Shown: piece after piece, positions 1-10,987 of the stretch
How the letters are laid out: each line of letters starts with the position of its first letter
How positions within the stretch are numbered: the first letter of the stretch is position 1
Assembly: GCF_026420845.1 (NCBI RefSeq)
Contig: NZ_JAOWCB010000014.1
Location: 106,357 to 170,356 of the forward strand
Direction: 5' to 3'
From: Streptomyces sp. PR69
Lineage (GTDB): Bacteria; Actinomycetota; Actinomycetes; Streptomycetales; Streptomycetaceae
Length of the DNA stretch: 64,000 nt
Made by a program: the position numbers and the translations under genes
Notes under the pieces: model-generated
The model's database searches: none
Told to the model about the DNA's origin: nothing
What the model saw: only the letters and a program-made list of their open reading frames with translations

Positions 1-2
1 CC

Positions 3-965
3 GTCGTCATGACCATGGGCGCCCTCCACGAAGGCCACGCTGCCCTCGTCCGCGCCGCGCGCGACCGCGTCGGGCCGGACGGCTCGGTGACCGTCACCGT
101 CTTCGTCAACCCGCTCCAGTTCGGCGCGGGAGAGGACCTCGACCGCTACCCCCGTACTCTCGACGCCGACCTGCGCACCGCCGAGGAGGCGGGCGCGGAC
201 ATCGTGTTCGCCCCCGCGGTCGACGAGGTCTACCCCGGCGGGGAGCCGCAGGTGCGGATCGCGGCAGGCCCGATGGGCGAGCGCCTCGAAGGGGCGTCCC
301 GGCCCGGCCACTTCGACGGCATGCTGACCGTCGTCGCCAAACTCCTCCACCTCACCCGCCCGGACGTGGCGTTCTTCGGGCAGAAGGACGCCCAGCAGCT
401 GGCGCTCATCCGCCGCATGGTGCGCGATCTGAACTTCCCCGTGGAGATCGTCGGCGCGCCGACCGTCCGCGAGGCCGACGGCCTCGCGCTCTCCAGCCGC
501 AACCGCTATCTCTCGGCCGCCGAGCGCCGCACCGCCCTCGCGCTGTCCCGCGCCCTGTTCGCGGCCCGCGACCGGCTCGCCGCCCAGCAGGCTCTGCACG
601 CGCGCGCGGAGGCCGTCCCGGCCGCGCCCGCCCGGGCGGCCGCGCTGTCCGCGATCGGCGAGGTGCGCGCGGCGGCCGACGCGCACGCGGTGGCGTACGC
701 GGTCCCGCCCGGCGGGGCCGACGCCGTGCGCGCCGCCGCCCGGTCCGTCCTGGACGAGGCCGCCAAAGCCACCCCTCCGCTCGTGCTGGACTATCTGGCC
801 CTCGTCGACCCGGCCGACTTCACGGAGGTCCCCGACGGCCACGAGGGGGAGGCGATCCTCGCGGTCGCCGCCAAGGTCGGCACCACGCGCCTCATCGACA
901 ACATCCCCCTCTCTTTCGCCGCCCCGCACCCCCAAGGCCCCTCGACCCCTGGAGCCCTCCAGTGA
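3..965 (+). CDS. panC: Pantoate--beta-alanine ligase, 5' end cut by window edge
   Basis: PanC condenses pantoate and beta-alanine with ATP to make pantothenate in the cytosol. The visible frame is open to the left edge, so the first residues lie outside the window. The nucleotide-binding TMGALHEGH motif is followed by [17 protein letters not shown] and the SSRNRYL signature, all in the expected order. The C-terminal half carries an Ala/Arg-rich stretch and the protein ends with a short Pro-rich tail. The stop overlaps the GTG of nadB by four bases, so the two are probably translationally coupled. Together with nadB, nadC and coaX it forms an NAD/CoA precursor operon. Identity is secure; only the true start is unseen. 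Confidence 0.95.
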   Translation, partial: VVMTMGALHEGHAALVRAARDRVGPDGSVTVTVFVNPLQFGAGEDLDRYPRTLDADLRTAEEAGADIVFAPAVDEVYPGGEPQVRIAAGPMGERLEGASRPGHFDGMLTVVAKLLHLTRPDVAFFGQKDAQQLALIRRMVRDLNFPVEIVGAPTVREADGLALSSRNRYLSAAERRTALALSRALFAARDRLAAQQALHARAEAVPAAPARAAALSAIGEVRAAADAHAVAYAVPPGGADAVRAAARSVLDEAAKATPPLVLDYLALVDPADFTEVPDGHEGEAILAVAAKVGTTRLIDNIPLSFAAPHPQGPSTPGALQ

Positions 966-2764
966 CCGGAATACGGCTGAACGCCCCCGCTCCCGGCTGG
1001 GCCATCGAGGCCGACGTCGTCGTCGTGGGCTCCGGCGTCGCGGGCCTGACGGCCGCGCTGCGCTGCGCGGCGGCCGGGCTGAGCACGGTCGTGGTCACCA
1101 AGGCCCGGCTCGACGACGGTTCGACCCGATGGGCGCAGGGCGGCATCGCGGCCGCCCTCGGCGAGGGCGACACCCCCGAGCAGCACCTCGACGACACCCT
1201 CGTCGCGGGCGCTGGCCTGTGCGACGAGGAAGCGGTGCGCACGCTGGTCACCGAGGGGCCCGACGCCGTCCGCCGGCTGATCGCCTCCGGCGCGCGCTTC
1301 GACACCTCCGCCTCCGGCGAGATAGAGCTCACCCGCGAGGGCGGCCACCACCGCCGCCGCATCGCCCATGCGGGCGGCGACGCGACCGGCGCGGAGATCT
1401 CCCGCGCCCTCGTCGACGCGGTGCGCGACGCGGGCCTCCGCACGGTCGAGAACGCCCTGGTGCTGGATCTGCTGCTGGACGCGGAGGGCCGCACCGCGGG
1501 CATCACCCTCCACGTCATGGGCGAGGGCCAGCACGACGGCGTGGGCGCGGTGCACGCCCCGTACGTCGTCCTGGCCACCGGCGGCATGGGCCAGGTCTTC
1601 TCCGCCACCACCAACCCCGCCGTCTCCACCGGCGACGGTGTGGCGCTCGCGCTGCGCGCCGGGGCGGAGATCTCCGATCTGGAGTTCGTCCAGTTCCACC
1701 CGACCGTCCTCTACCTGGGGCCGGACTCCGAGGGCCAGCAGCCGCTGGTGTCGGAGGCGGTACGCGGCGAGGGCGCGCACCTTGTCGACGCCGACGGCGT
1801 CCGCTTCATGGCAGGGCAGCATGAACTGGCCGAGCTGGCCCCCCGCGACATCGTCGCCAAGGGCATCATGCGCCGCATGCGGGAACAGGGCGCGACGCAT
1901 ATGTACCTGGACGCACGCCACTTCGGCGCAGCGATGTGGGAACAGCGCTTCCCCACGATCCTGGCCGCCTGCCGCGGCCATGGCGTCGACCCGGTCACCG
2001 AGCCGATTCCCGTCGCCCCGGCCGCCCACTACGCCTCCGGCGGGGTGCGCACCGATCTGCACGGCCGGACCACCGTGCCCGGCCTGTACGCGTGCGGGGA
2101 GGTCGCCTGCACCGGCGTGCACGGCGCGAACCGCCTCGCCTCCAACTCCCTCCTCGAAGGCCTGGTCTTCGCCGAGCGGATCGCGGAGTCCATCGCCGCG
2201 GAGCGCGCCGCGACACCCGCCGTGGCACCCGCCGCGACACCCGCTGCGACACCCGCCGTACGGCCCGTACGGCCCGTACGGCGCTGGCCTGCCGAGATCG
2301 CCGAACCGTCTCTGCTGCCCCTGATCGCGCCCGAGGTCCGCGCCGAGATCCAGCGCATCATGTCCCACGGCGCGGGCGTGCTGCGCTCCGCCGCGAGCCT
2401 GGCCGGGGCGGTGCGGGAGCTGGAGGCCGTCCACACGAACGCCGTGCTGGCGCAGCAGGGCGCTCCGAGCGGCGCCGGCGCCCTCGGCGGCAAGTCCGCC
2501 GAGCCCGGCGTCGAATCCTGGGAGACGTCCAATCTGCTGTGCGTGGCGCGGGTGCTGGCGACCGCCGCGCTGGAGCGCGCCGAGACACGCGGCTGCCACT
2601 GGCGGGACGACCGCCCCGGGCGGGACGACGAGACCTGGCGCCGCCACCTCGTCGTACGCCTCGCTCCCGACCGCAGCCTGGTCGTCACCCGCACCGAGGG
2701 CACCGCCTTCCCCCCGACCGTCCCCGCAGCCCCCACCGTCACCCCAGCCCCCAGGGAGCGATAG
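962..2764 (+). CDS. nadB: L-aspartate oxidase
   Basis: NadB oxidises L-aspartate to iminoaspartate using FAD, the first step of de novo NAD synthesis. The N-terminal dinucleotide fold GSGVAG is at residues 23-28. It is followed by [12 protein letters not shown], the [15 protein letters not shown] substrate region and the late [13 protein letters not shown] and [13 protein letters not shown] motifs of the succinate dehydrogenase/fumarate reductase family. The GTG start overlaps the panC stop. An Ala-Thr-Pro repeat, encoded by near-identical short DNA repeats at about 2207-2285, separates the FAD domain from the C-terminal helical domain. At 600 residues it is somewhat longer than usual, largely from this linker. 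nadC follows after two bases. Confidence 0.96.
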   Translation: MTGIRLNAPAPGWAIEADVVVVGSGVAGLTAALRCAAAGLSTVVVTKARLDDGSTRWAQGGIAAALGEGDTPEQHLDDTLVAGAGLCDEEAVRTLVTEGPDAVRRLIASGARFDTSASGEIELTREGGHHRRRIAHAGGDATGAEISRALVDAVRDAGLRTVENALVLDLLLDAEGRTAGITLHVMGEGQHDGVGAVHAPYVVLATGGMGQVFSATTNPAVSTGDGVALALRAGAEISDLEFVQFHPTVLYLGPDSEGQQPLVSEAVRGEGAHLVDADGVRFMAGQHELAELAPRDIVAKGIMRRMREQGATHMYLDARHFGAAMWEQRFPTILAACRGHGVDPVTEPIPVAPAAHYASGGVRTDLHGRTTVPGLYACGEVACTGVHGANRLASNSLLEGLVFAERIAESIAAERAATPAVAPAATPAATPAVRPVRPVRRWPAEIAEPSLLPLIAPEVRAEIQRIMSHGAGVLRSAASLAGAVRELEAVHTNAVLAQQGAPSGAGALGGKSAEPGVESWETSNLLCVARVLATAALERAETRGCHWRDDRPGRDDETWRRHLVVRLAPDRSLVVTRTEGTAFPPTVPAAPTVTPAPRER

Positions 2765-2766
2765 CC

Positions 2767-3822
2767 GTGAGCAGCAGCAGTACGCCGACGCCGGAAGAAC
2801 GTCCGCACCCGGAGCCGGTGGACGTACCCCTGATCCACATCGGCGCCGCCGCCGACCCCGGCGAGGCCGGCGGCGGATGCGGCGACGGCTGCGGCTGCGC
2901 GTCCGGGGACGCCGGTTCCGAGCTGTACGAGTGCGGGCTCGACCCCGCCCTGGCCCAGCTCCTGGCGGACGCCGGGCTCGACCCCGTCCAGGTCGAGGAC
3001 ATCGCACATCTCGCCATCGCCGAGGACCTGGACGGCGGCGTCGACGTCACCACCGTCTCCACCGTTCCCGAGGACGCCGTCGCCACCGCCGACTTCACCG
3101 CCCGCGAGGCCGGGACCGTCGCCGGGCTGCGCATCGCCGAGGCCGTGCTGTCCATCGTGTGCACCGAGTCCTTCGAGGTGGAGCGGCACGCCGAGGACGG
3201 CGAGCGCGTCGAGGCGGGCCGGAAGCTGCTGTCCGTCACCGCGCGCACCCGCGATCTGCTCACCGGCGAGCGCAGCGCCCTCAACATCCTGTGCCGCCTG
3301 TCCGGCATCGCGACCGCCACGCGCGCGTGGGCGGATCTGCTGGAGGGCACCGGGGCGCGGGTGCGCGACACCCGCAAGACCACGCCGGGCCTGCGCGCCC
3401 TGGAGAAGTACGCGGTGCGCTGCGGGGGCGGCGTCAACCACCGTATGTCGCTGGCCGACGCGGCGCTGGTCAAGGACAACCACGTGGTCGCGGCGGGCGG
3501 GGTCGCGCAGGCGTTCAAGGCGGTGCGCGAGCGGTTCCCGGACGTCCCCATCGAGGTCGAGGTGGACACGCTGCACCAGTTCCGCGAGGTGCTGGACGCG
3601 GGCGCGGATCTGATCCTGCTGGACAACTTCACCCCCGCCGAGACCGCCGAGGCCGTGGCCCTCAACCACGGGCGCGCCGCGCTGGAGTCCTCCGGCCGCC
3701 TCACCCTCGACAACGCGCGCGCGTACGCGGAGACCGGCGTCGACTATCTGGCGGTCGGCGCCCTCACCCACTCCTCGCCGATCCTCGACATCGGCCTCGA
3801 CCTGCGTGAGGCTGACCGCTGA
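2767..3822 (+). CDS. nadC: Nicotinate-nucleotide pyrophosphorylase (carboxylating)
   Basis: NadC converts quinolinate and PRPP to nicotinate mononucleotide, CO2 and pyrophosphate. The conserved core is clear: RDTRKTTPGLR, KYAVRCGGGVNHR and KDNHVVAAGG, followed by the barrel strands EVEVDTL and LILLDNF. The GTG at 2767 is the first start after the nadB stop and is in frame; a long N-terminal extension results. This extension contains a small Cys/Gly cluster (CGDGCGC, about residues 38-44) not needed for the known reaction. The stop TGA overlaps the ATG of coaX (TGATG). No nadA is present in the window. Confidence 0.95.
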   Translation: MSSSSTPTPEERPHPEPVDVPLIHIGAAADPGEAGGGCGDGCGCASGDAGSELYECGLDPALAQLLADAGLDPVQVEDIAHLAIAEDLDGGVDVTTVSTVPEDAVATADFTAREAGTVAGLRIAEAVLSIVCTESFEVERHAEDGERVEAGRKLLSVTARTRDLLTGERSALNILCRLSGIATATRAWADLLEGTGARVRDTRKTTPGLRALEKYAVRCGGGVNHRMSLADAALVKDNHVVAAGGVAQAFKAVRERFPDVPIEVEVDTLHQFREVLDAGADLILLDNFTPAETAEAVALNHGRAALESSGRLTLDNARAYAETGVDYLAVGALTHSSPILDIGLDLREADR

Positions 3823-4619
3823 TGCTGCTCACCATCGATGTCGGCAACACCCACACGGTGCTCGGCCTCTTCGACGGCGACGACATCGTCGAGCACTGGC
3901 GCATCTCCACCGACTCCCGCCGCACCGCCGACGAACTCGCCGTGCTGCTGCAGGGCCTGATGGGCATGCACCCGTTGCTCGGCGAAGAGCTGGGCGACGG
4001 CATCGAGGGCATCGCGATCTGCTCCACCGTTCCCTCGGTGCTGCACGAACTGCGCGAGGTCACCCGCCGCTACTACGGCGACGTCCCGGCGGTCCTCGTC
4101 GAGCCCGGCATCAAGACCGGTGTGCCGATTCTGATGGACAACCCCAAGGAGGTCGGCGCGGACCGCATCATCAACGCGGTCGCGGCGGTGGAGCTGTACG
4201 GGGGGCCCGCGATCGTCGTCGACTTCGGGACGGCCACGACGTTCGACGCCGTGAGCGCGCGAGGCGAGTACGCGGGCGGGGTGATCGCCCCCGGCATCGA
4301 GATCTCGGTCGAGGCCCTCGGCGTCAAGGGCGCCCAGCTCCGCAAGATCGAGCTGGCCCGCCCGCGCAGCGTGATCGGCAAGAACACGGTCGAGGCGATG
4401 CAGGCGGGCATCGTCTACGGCTTCGCGGGCCAGGTCGACGGCGTCGTCGGCCGTATGCGCCGGGAGCTGGCCGCGGACCCCGACGACGTGACGGTCATCG
4501 CCACGGGCGGGCTGGCGCCGATGGTCCTCGGCGAGTCCTCCGCCATCGACGAACACGAGCCCTGGCTCACCCTGATCGGCCTCCGCCTGGTCTACGCCCG
4601 CAACGTCTCCCGCCTCTGA
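3822..4619 (+). CDS. coaX: Type III pantothenate kinase
   Basis: CoaX phosphorylates pantothenate, the committed step of CoA synthesis, and belongs to the ASKHA fold. The first strand DVGNTHTVLGLF, the central GADRIINAVAA and the DFGTATTFD phosphate motif are all present, and the 265-residue length is typical. It overlaps nadC by one base and is the last gene of the panC-nadB-nadC-coaX operon. A perfect hairpin beginning at the stop codon marks the operon end. Type III kinases are feedback-insensitive, so flux control is expected elsewhere. Confidence 0.95.
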   Translation: MLLTIDVGNTHTVLGLFDGDDIVEHWRISTDSRRTADELAVLLQGLMGMHPLLGEELGDGIEGIAICSTVPSVLHELREVTRRYYGDVPAVLVEPGIKTGVPILMDNPKEVGADRIINAVAAVELYGGPAIVVDFGTATTFDAVSARGEYAGGVIAPGIEISVEALGVKGAQLRKIELARPRSVIGKNTVEAMQAGIVYGFAGQVDGVVGRMRRELAADPDDVTVIATGGLAPMVLGESSAIDEHEPWLTLIGLRLVYARNVSRL

Positions 4620-4640
4620 CCGGGGGCGGAGCCCCCGGTC
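4618..4640 (+). terminator. Hairpin at the end of the coaX operon
   Basis: A perfect 10-bp stem (gaccgggggc / gcccccggtc) with a GGA loop starts on the coaX stop codon. There is no U-run, as is usual for streptomycete terminators. Confidence 0.7.
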
Positions 4641-4710
4641 AACAGGAGCCCGGCACGCCCGGCCGCGCCAATTAAGCGGATTTTGTCTGATTAGCTCGTA
4701 TCGTCGGTTC

Positions 4711-5397
4711 ATGCCCACGCCATACGGATCCCGCGGCGGCATGGCCTTCGGCTCCGACGAGCTACGTGTGCTCCGACGCGCCCTCGCCATCGCCCTCCAT
4801 CCCGTCTCCCTCGACGACGAGGACGTGCAGGACTGTCTGCGGCTGGCCGAATCCGTGGACGAGGCGGTCCGCGAGGCCGGCAGGATGCGTGACTTCCTCC
4901 TCGCCGACCTCGCCCGCTACCGCGCGGCCCTCCCCGGCTCCGCGGCCGGCTATCTGGAGCTCCTCCAGGACGCGCTGGCCGCCGGATACGACCCTCGCCC
5001 CGAGGATCTGGCCGGGCTGCGCGGCCTGGCCGGCCGGCCGTCCGCGGCGGCTCTCCTGGACCTCTGCCAGGCGCTCGCCGAGCAGTCCGTACGGGCCCGT
5101 CTGGCGCATCGCACGGCCCAGGCCACGGCTGCCGCCGCCATCGCGCCCGCGGTCGCGGCCACCACCGCCGCCACCGCCACCGCCCCGGCCGCCCGCCCCG
5201 ACCGCCGCGCGCATCTGCTCGCGCTTCCCGGCGGACGCGCGGCCGCCGGGGACAAGAAGCCCAAGCCGCAGCCGCAGACCCAGCCCCGCCCCAAACCCAC
5301 GCCGCAGCCCGGCGAGCGCCCGGTCCCCAAGCCGTCCGAGGTGTTTCCGCCGCGCCGCCGTCCCACGCCCCCGCCCGCGCAGCGCGCCGCCGGATAG
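4711..5397 (+). CDS. Conserved hypothetical, helical N-domain with basic Pro-rich tail
   Basis: I do not recognise a named family. The first 130 residues are soluble and helical (repeated Leu/Ala/Glu heptad-like spacing, for example VQDCLRLAESVDEAVREAGRMRDF). They are followed by an Ala/Thr-rich stretch and a Lys/Pro/Gln-rich tail (KPKPQPQTQPRPKPTPQP). There is no signal peptide or membrane segment. The ATG at 4711 lies 90 bases after the coaX terminator in a locally AT-rich promoter-like stretch. The small membrane-protein gene at 5412 follows after 14 bases, suggesting co-transcription. The composition suggests a streptomycete scaffold or adaptor, but no function can be assigned. Confidence 0.75.
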   Translation: MPTPYGSRGGMAFGSDELRVLRRALAIALHPVSLDDEDVQDCLRLAESVDEAVREAGRMRDFLLADLARYRAALPGSAAGYLELLQDALAAGYDPRPEDLAGLRGLAGRPSAAALLDLCQALAEQSVRARLAHRTAQATAAAAIAPAVAATTAATATAPAARPDRRAHLLALPGGRAAAGDKKPKPQPQTQPRPKPTPQPGERPVPKPSEVFPPRRRPTPPPAQRAAG

Positions 5398-5411
5398 CTA
5401 CTCTGGGAGCC

Positions 5412-5585
5412 ATGGACTACGTATCCGCGCTCCTGCCGCCCGTGGTGATGGCCGTCTTCTTCACCGCGCTGGTCGTGACGATCGTCAAGAGCCAGGGCGG
5501 CCCCAACAAGGCCAAGGAAGACGCGGCCGTGGACGCGGCGCTCGCCCGCGCCGAGTCCGCCCGTCAGCCCGGCGGCGCCGACTGA
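5412..5585 (+). CDS. Small single-pass membrane protein
   Basis: A 57-residue ORF starts at ATG 5412 after a GGGAG-like ribosome binding site. Residues 5-25 (about SALLPPVVMAVFFTALVVTIV) form one hydrophobic helix. It is followed by a charged cytoplasmic tail rich in Lys, Asp and Ala (KSQGGPNKAKEDAAVDAAL). It sits directly between the preceding hypothetical gene and a very strong terminator, so it is the last gene of a two-gene unit. Codon third positions are strongly GC, supporting a real gene. Its role is unknown. Confidence 0.75.
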   Translation: MDYVSALLPPVVMAVFFTALVVTIVKSQGGPNKAKEDAAVDAALARAESARQPGGAD

Positions 5586-5623
5586 GCTGCCGCTGGCCCG
5601 CCCGCGGGCGTCCGAGCAGCCCA

Positions 5624-5659
5624 GGATGTACGGCCGACACTCGGCCGTACATCCTTTTT
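5624..5659 (+). terminator. Intrinsic terminator with U-run
   Basis: A perfect 14-bp stem (5624-5637 / 5641-5654) with a CAC loop is followed by TTTTT. It is the most canonical intrinsic terminator in the window and isolates the blaI-type gene. Confidence 0.9.
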
Positions 5660-5691
5660 GTCCCATTTGTCATGACTGTTAGGTCAATGGC

Positions 5692-5719
5692 CTGACATTC
5701 CGACATCTCCCACTATGGT
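5692..5719 (+). promoter_or_regulatory. Candidate promoter of the BlaI-type gene, probably leaderless
   Basis: CTGACA (5692-5697), a 16-bp spacer and TATGGT (5714-5719) place a start site at about 5726, the GTG of the gene itself. A GTCA-N6-TGAC dyad just upstream (5683-5696) overlaps the -35 and is a candidate autorepression site. Confidence 0.4.
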
Positions 5720-5725
5720 GGCGAT

Positions 5726-6121
5726 GTGCCCCGTCAATTGGGAGACCTTGAAGACGCCGTCATGACGCGGATCTGGCAATGGAACCGTCCGGTCACCGTC
5801 CGGGAAGTCCTGGAAGACCTTCAGCAGGAACGGTCCATCGCCTACACCACGGTCATGACCGTAATGGACAATCTCCATCAGAAGGGCTGGCTGCGCAGGG
5901 AAGTCGAGGGCCGCGCCTATCGATATACCGCCGTCTCCACCCGTGCCGCCTACTCCGCCGCACTGATGAACGAAGCATGGTCCCAGAGCGACAACGCCGC
6001 GGCCGCTCTTGTCGCCTTCTTCGGCATGATGTCTCCCGAGCAGCGCGAAGCCCTGCAGGCCGCGCTGCGCATCGTTCAGGGCGACGAGCCCGCCCACGGC
6101 GCGGATGCGCAGGAGCGATAG
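5726..6121 (+). CDS. BlaI/MecI/CopY-family transcriptional repressor
   Basis: A 131-residue winged-helix repressor of the BlaI family. The N-terminus reads LGDLEDAVMTRIWQWNRPVTVREVLEDL and continues into the recognition helix region IAYTTVMTVMDNLHQKGWL, followed by the wing RAYRYTAV. The C-terminal half is the dimerisation part that BlaR1-type proteases cleave in beta-lactamase systems. No blaR1-like sensor or beta-lactamase gene lies nearby, so the inducing signal is unknown. The GTG at 5726 fits the promoter-like hexamers upstream and suggests a leaderless message. The GNAT gene follows after nine bases and may be co-transcribed. Confidence 0.88.
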   Translation: MPRQLGDLEDAVMTRIWQWNRPVTVREVLEDLQQERSIAYTTVMTVMDNLHQKGWLRREVEGRAYRYTAVSTRAAYSAALMNEAWSQSDNAAAALVAFFGMMSPEQREALQAALRIVQGDEPAHGADAQER

Positions 6122-6130
6122 CGTCGGGGC

Positions 6131-6652
6131 ATGTCATATGACCCGGCAAATGCCATCACCGTCCGGCGGGCCCGGACCAGCGATGTGCCGGCCGTGCGCC
6201 GGCTCGTCGATCCGTACGTTCGTGAAGGCATCCTGCTCGACAAAGCGACCGTCACGCTTTACGAGTCCATCCAGGAGTTCTGGGTAGCGGAACGCGACGC
6301 GGACGCCGCCGTCGTCGGCTGCGGGGCGCTGCACGTCATGTGGGAAGACCTCGCGGAAGTCCGCACACTCGCCGTGGACCCCGGCCACAAGGGGCACGGC
6401 ATCGGCCATCAGGTGCTCGACAAGCTGCTGCGAACCGCCCGCTGGCTCGGAGTGCGGCGGGTATTCTGTCTCACCTTCGAAGTGGACTTCTTCGGCAAGC
6501 ACGGCTTCGTCGAGATCGGCGATGCGCCGGTCGACGGAGATGTCTACAGCGAGCTGCTGCGTTCCTATGATGAGGGTGTCGCCGAGTTCCTCGGGCTCGA
6601 ACGAGTGAAGCCGAACACCTTGGGCAACAGCCGCATGCTTCTGCATCTGTGA
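6131..6652 (+). CDS. GNAT-family amino-acid N-acetyltransferase
   Basis: A GNAT acetyltransferase of 173 residues that resembles the short ArgA-like enzymes of actinobacteria, which acetylate glutamate for arginine synthesis. The N-terminal strand-helix ITVRRARTSDVPAVRRLVDPY and the acyl-CoA motif VDPGHKGHGIGHQVLDKLL are clear. The C-terminal part VFCLTFEVDFFGKHGFVEIGD matches the ArgA-like tail. The ATG follows the upstream repressor by nine bases. Assignment to arginine synthesis rests on this family resemblance and has not been tested. Confidence 0.8.
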   Translation: MSYDPANAITVRRARTSDVPAVRRLVDPYVREGILLDKATVTLYESIQEFWVAERDADAAVVGCGALHVMWEDLAEVRTLAVDPGHKGHGIGHQVLDKLLRTARWLGVRRVFCLTFEVDFFGKHGFVEIGDAPVDGDVYSELLRSYDEGVAEFLGLERVKPNTLGNSRMLLHL

Positions 6653-6807
6653 TCGCCCCGCCGGAAGCGGTGCGACTCGGAACCCTATGTCCGAATCGCG
6701 TATGTTTCCCGCGTTCCCCGGGTTCTGAACCTCCCCCGGGGGTTTGAGTTTTCCCGGAAAAAGCGGTTTCCTTTCCTCGTACTGCATTTTCGATGAAAGG
6801 AAATCCG

Positions 6808-7143
6808 GTGGCACAGAAGGTTCAGGTCCTTCTTGTCGACGACCTCGACGGCGGCGAGGCGGACGAGACGGTGACGTTCGCGCTGGATGGCAAGAGCTAC
6901 GAGATCGACCTCACGACCGAGAATGCGGACAAGCTCCGTGAGTCGCTGGCCGACTTCGTGAAGGCGGGCCGCAAGACCGGTGGCCGCAGCGGCGGCCGGG
7001 GTAAGGCGCGCAGCAGCTCTGCCTCCGCGAGCAACGACACCGCCGCAATCCGCGCCTGGGCGAAGGAGAACGGCTACGAGGTCAACGACCGCGGCAGGGT
7101 CCCCGCCAACATCCGCGAGGCCTACGAGAAGGCCAACGGCTGA
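6808..7143 (+). CDS. lsr2: Nucleoid-associated protein Lsr2
   Basis: Lsr2 is the actinobacterial xenogeneic silencer: it bridges AT-rich DNA and represses horizontally acquired and antibiotic-cluster genes. The N-terminal dimerisation domain (VQVLLVDDLDGGEADETVTFALDGKSYEIDL region) and the C-terminal AIRAWAKENGYEVNDRGRVPANI with the RGR minor-groove motif are intact. The GTG at 6808 is chosen over the in-frame ATG at 6793. The reason is that AAAGGA at 6796-6801 sits at ideal distance from the GTG and the protein then begins with the family-typical AQKVQV. The gene ends convergent to, and overlapping by 22 bases, the next minus-strand gene. It would be expected to act on clusters such as the one at 40.8-58.5 kb. 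Confidence 0.95.
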   Translation: MAQKVQVLLVDDLDGGEADETVTFALDGKSYEIDLTTENADKLRESLADFVKAGRKTGGRSGGRGKARSSSASASNDTAAIRAWAKENGYEVNDRGRVPANIREAYEKANG

Positions 7144-7946
7144 ACAGCCCGCGGCTGACCATTTCCGCGGGGTGTATTCGCACGGCTTGCACCCCGGGAA
7201 GCACCACCCCCCACGGCGCTGTTCCCCGTACGCCGCAATCGGGCCCGGCAGCACTCCGTGGCCGCCATGCCCACCACGCGTACGAGATCGGGCGCCCACG
7301 TGAGGTCGACAGCCCCGGCGCGGCCGGGGCGGCGCGCAGTGGCGGCTTCGCCGCGGGCCCCCACGCCCGCGCGGCCGCCCGGGGCCCCGCCGCCGAGCCC
7401 GAACGGGGCGAGGGCCGGCAGCAGAGGCTCCACGGCACGTCCAGGTTCGGGGGGCCGCAGCCATACGGCGGCCCCCCGTGAAACGGCCCGCTCCGACGGC
7501 GCGGGCCAGCCGGGCGGCGGGGGAGCGGTCATCCGCCCGCCCGCTCCCAGCGCGGTCAGACCCAGGTCGACGCCGTTCCATTCCAGCCAGTCGAGGAGCC
7601 CTGGCAGCTCCTCGGCCGCTCCCGCGGCCACCAGCAGCCGCATACGGTCCCCGGCGAGGGCGACCGGTCCCGGCAGGCCCGTCCGGTCCAGCAGGGCCTT
7701 CCCGGCGTCCGAGGGCAGCTCCAGGACGTCGAAGCGCCGCCCGGTGACCAGGTGCACCGGGCCGTCTTCCGCGGGCTCCACGGCCCAGCCCAGCTCGCTC
7801 TCGTACCACCGGGCGTGCTGAGTCCGCCGGGCCTGCTGTGGCCGCTGCGTTCGCTGCGGCTGCCGCGTCCGCTGGGGCTGGCGGGAGGGGCCGCCGAAGC
7901 CGCTCGCGGCAGCGGGCGTGCGGGGCAGTGGAACGGTGAAAGTCAT
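7122..7946 (-). CDS. Streptomycete conserved hypothetical (SCO3374-like)
   Basis: A 274-residue protein between lsr2 and clpC, the position where I recall the SCO3374-type family in other Streptomyces. The N-terminus is a basic Pro/Gln/Arg-rich stretch (RQPQRTRQPQRTQRPQQ). A better-ordered middle follows (RWYESELGWAVEPAEDGPVHLVTGRRFDVLELPS), and the C-terminal third is Gly/Ala/Arg-rich. There is no signal peptide, membrane segment or catalytic motif. It is transcribed divergently from clpC across a 443-bp region and converges on lsr2. The function is unknown. Confidence 0.7.
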   Translation of the reverse strand: MTFTVPLPRTPAAASGFGGPSRQPQRTRQPQRTQRPQQARRTQHARWYESELGWAVEPAEDGPVHLVTGRRFDVLELPSDAGKALLDRTGLPGPVALAGDRMRLLVAAGAAEELPGLLDWLEWNGVDLGLTALGAGGRMTAPPPPGWPAPSERAVSRGAAVWLRPPEPGRAVEPLLPALAPFGLGGGAPGGRAGVGARGEAATARRPGRAGAVDLTWAPDLVRVVGMAATECCRARLRRTGNSAVGGGASRGASRANTPRGNGQPRAVQPLAFS

Positions 7947-8062
7947 ACTCCGGGAACTCTCACAGCTCCTCGTTGGTTACGGAGGGTGTGGATAGCGTCG
8001 CTCAGGGTGTCCGTCCGGGAGGGAGGGGAGGTGTCCGACGGCAGACCGGCAGGCGCAAGGCT

Positions 8063-8182
8063 GTTCGCCCGTAGCGGAGGGAACGGGTGTGCGCCGCATG
8101 GACTGTCAGTGCGAACGGGTAAGACTTTCCTAGTGGGGAGGGGCGACAGACCCGCAGGGCCGTCTTGCGTTCGCCATCGGCG
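8063..8182 (+). promoter_or_regulatory. Two ClgR-like boxes upstream of clpC
   Basis: GTTCGCC-N4-GCG occurs twice, at 8063-8076 and 8169-8182, inside the 443-bp gap between the divergent gene at 7946 and clpC. This closely resembles the recalled ClgR operator (GTTCGCY, short spacer, GCG) that controls clp genes in Streptomyces. The rest of the gap shows no ORF I can support. Confidence 0.5.
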
Positions 8183-8389
8183 TACTGATGGTGAGGCTAA
8201 CCGCTTGGCCTGCGGGAACATCGTCTCGCACCATCAGGTTGGAGCAGTTGTCGGCGTTCAGGGGTCAGGAGGCCACAGACGGGTGTCGGCAGTTGGAATG
8301 AGCGGTCCCCGCTCGCGGGACTAAGCTGCGGAAGGACAGGGAGGGGATCGACCCCTTTACTGACTGACCGCTCTGAGGAGCGATTAACG

Positions 8390-10915
<2,526 letters not shown>

Positions 10916-10940
10916 CGCCCGGCCGCTGAGCGGCTGACAG

Positions 10941-10987
10941 ATAGGGGCTGCCCCGGACCGTCTTGGACGGTCCGGGGCAGCCCCTAT
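10941..10987 (+). terminator. Perfect 22-bp hairpin after clpC
   Basis: ataggggctgccccggaccg... and its exact complement (10941-10962 / 10966-10987) enclose only a TTG loop. The symmetry makes it usable from both strands. Confidence 0.85.
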
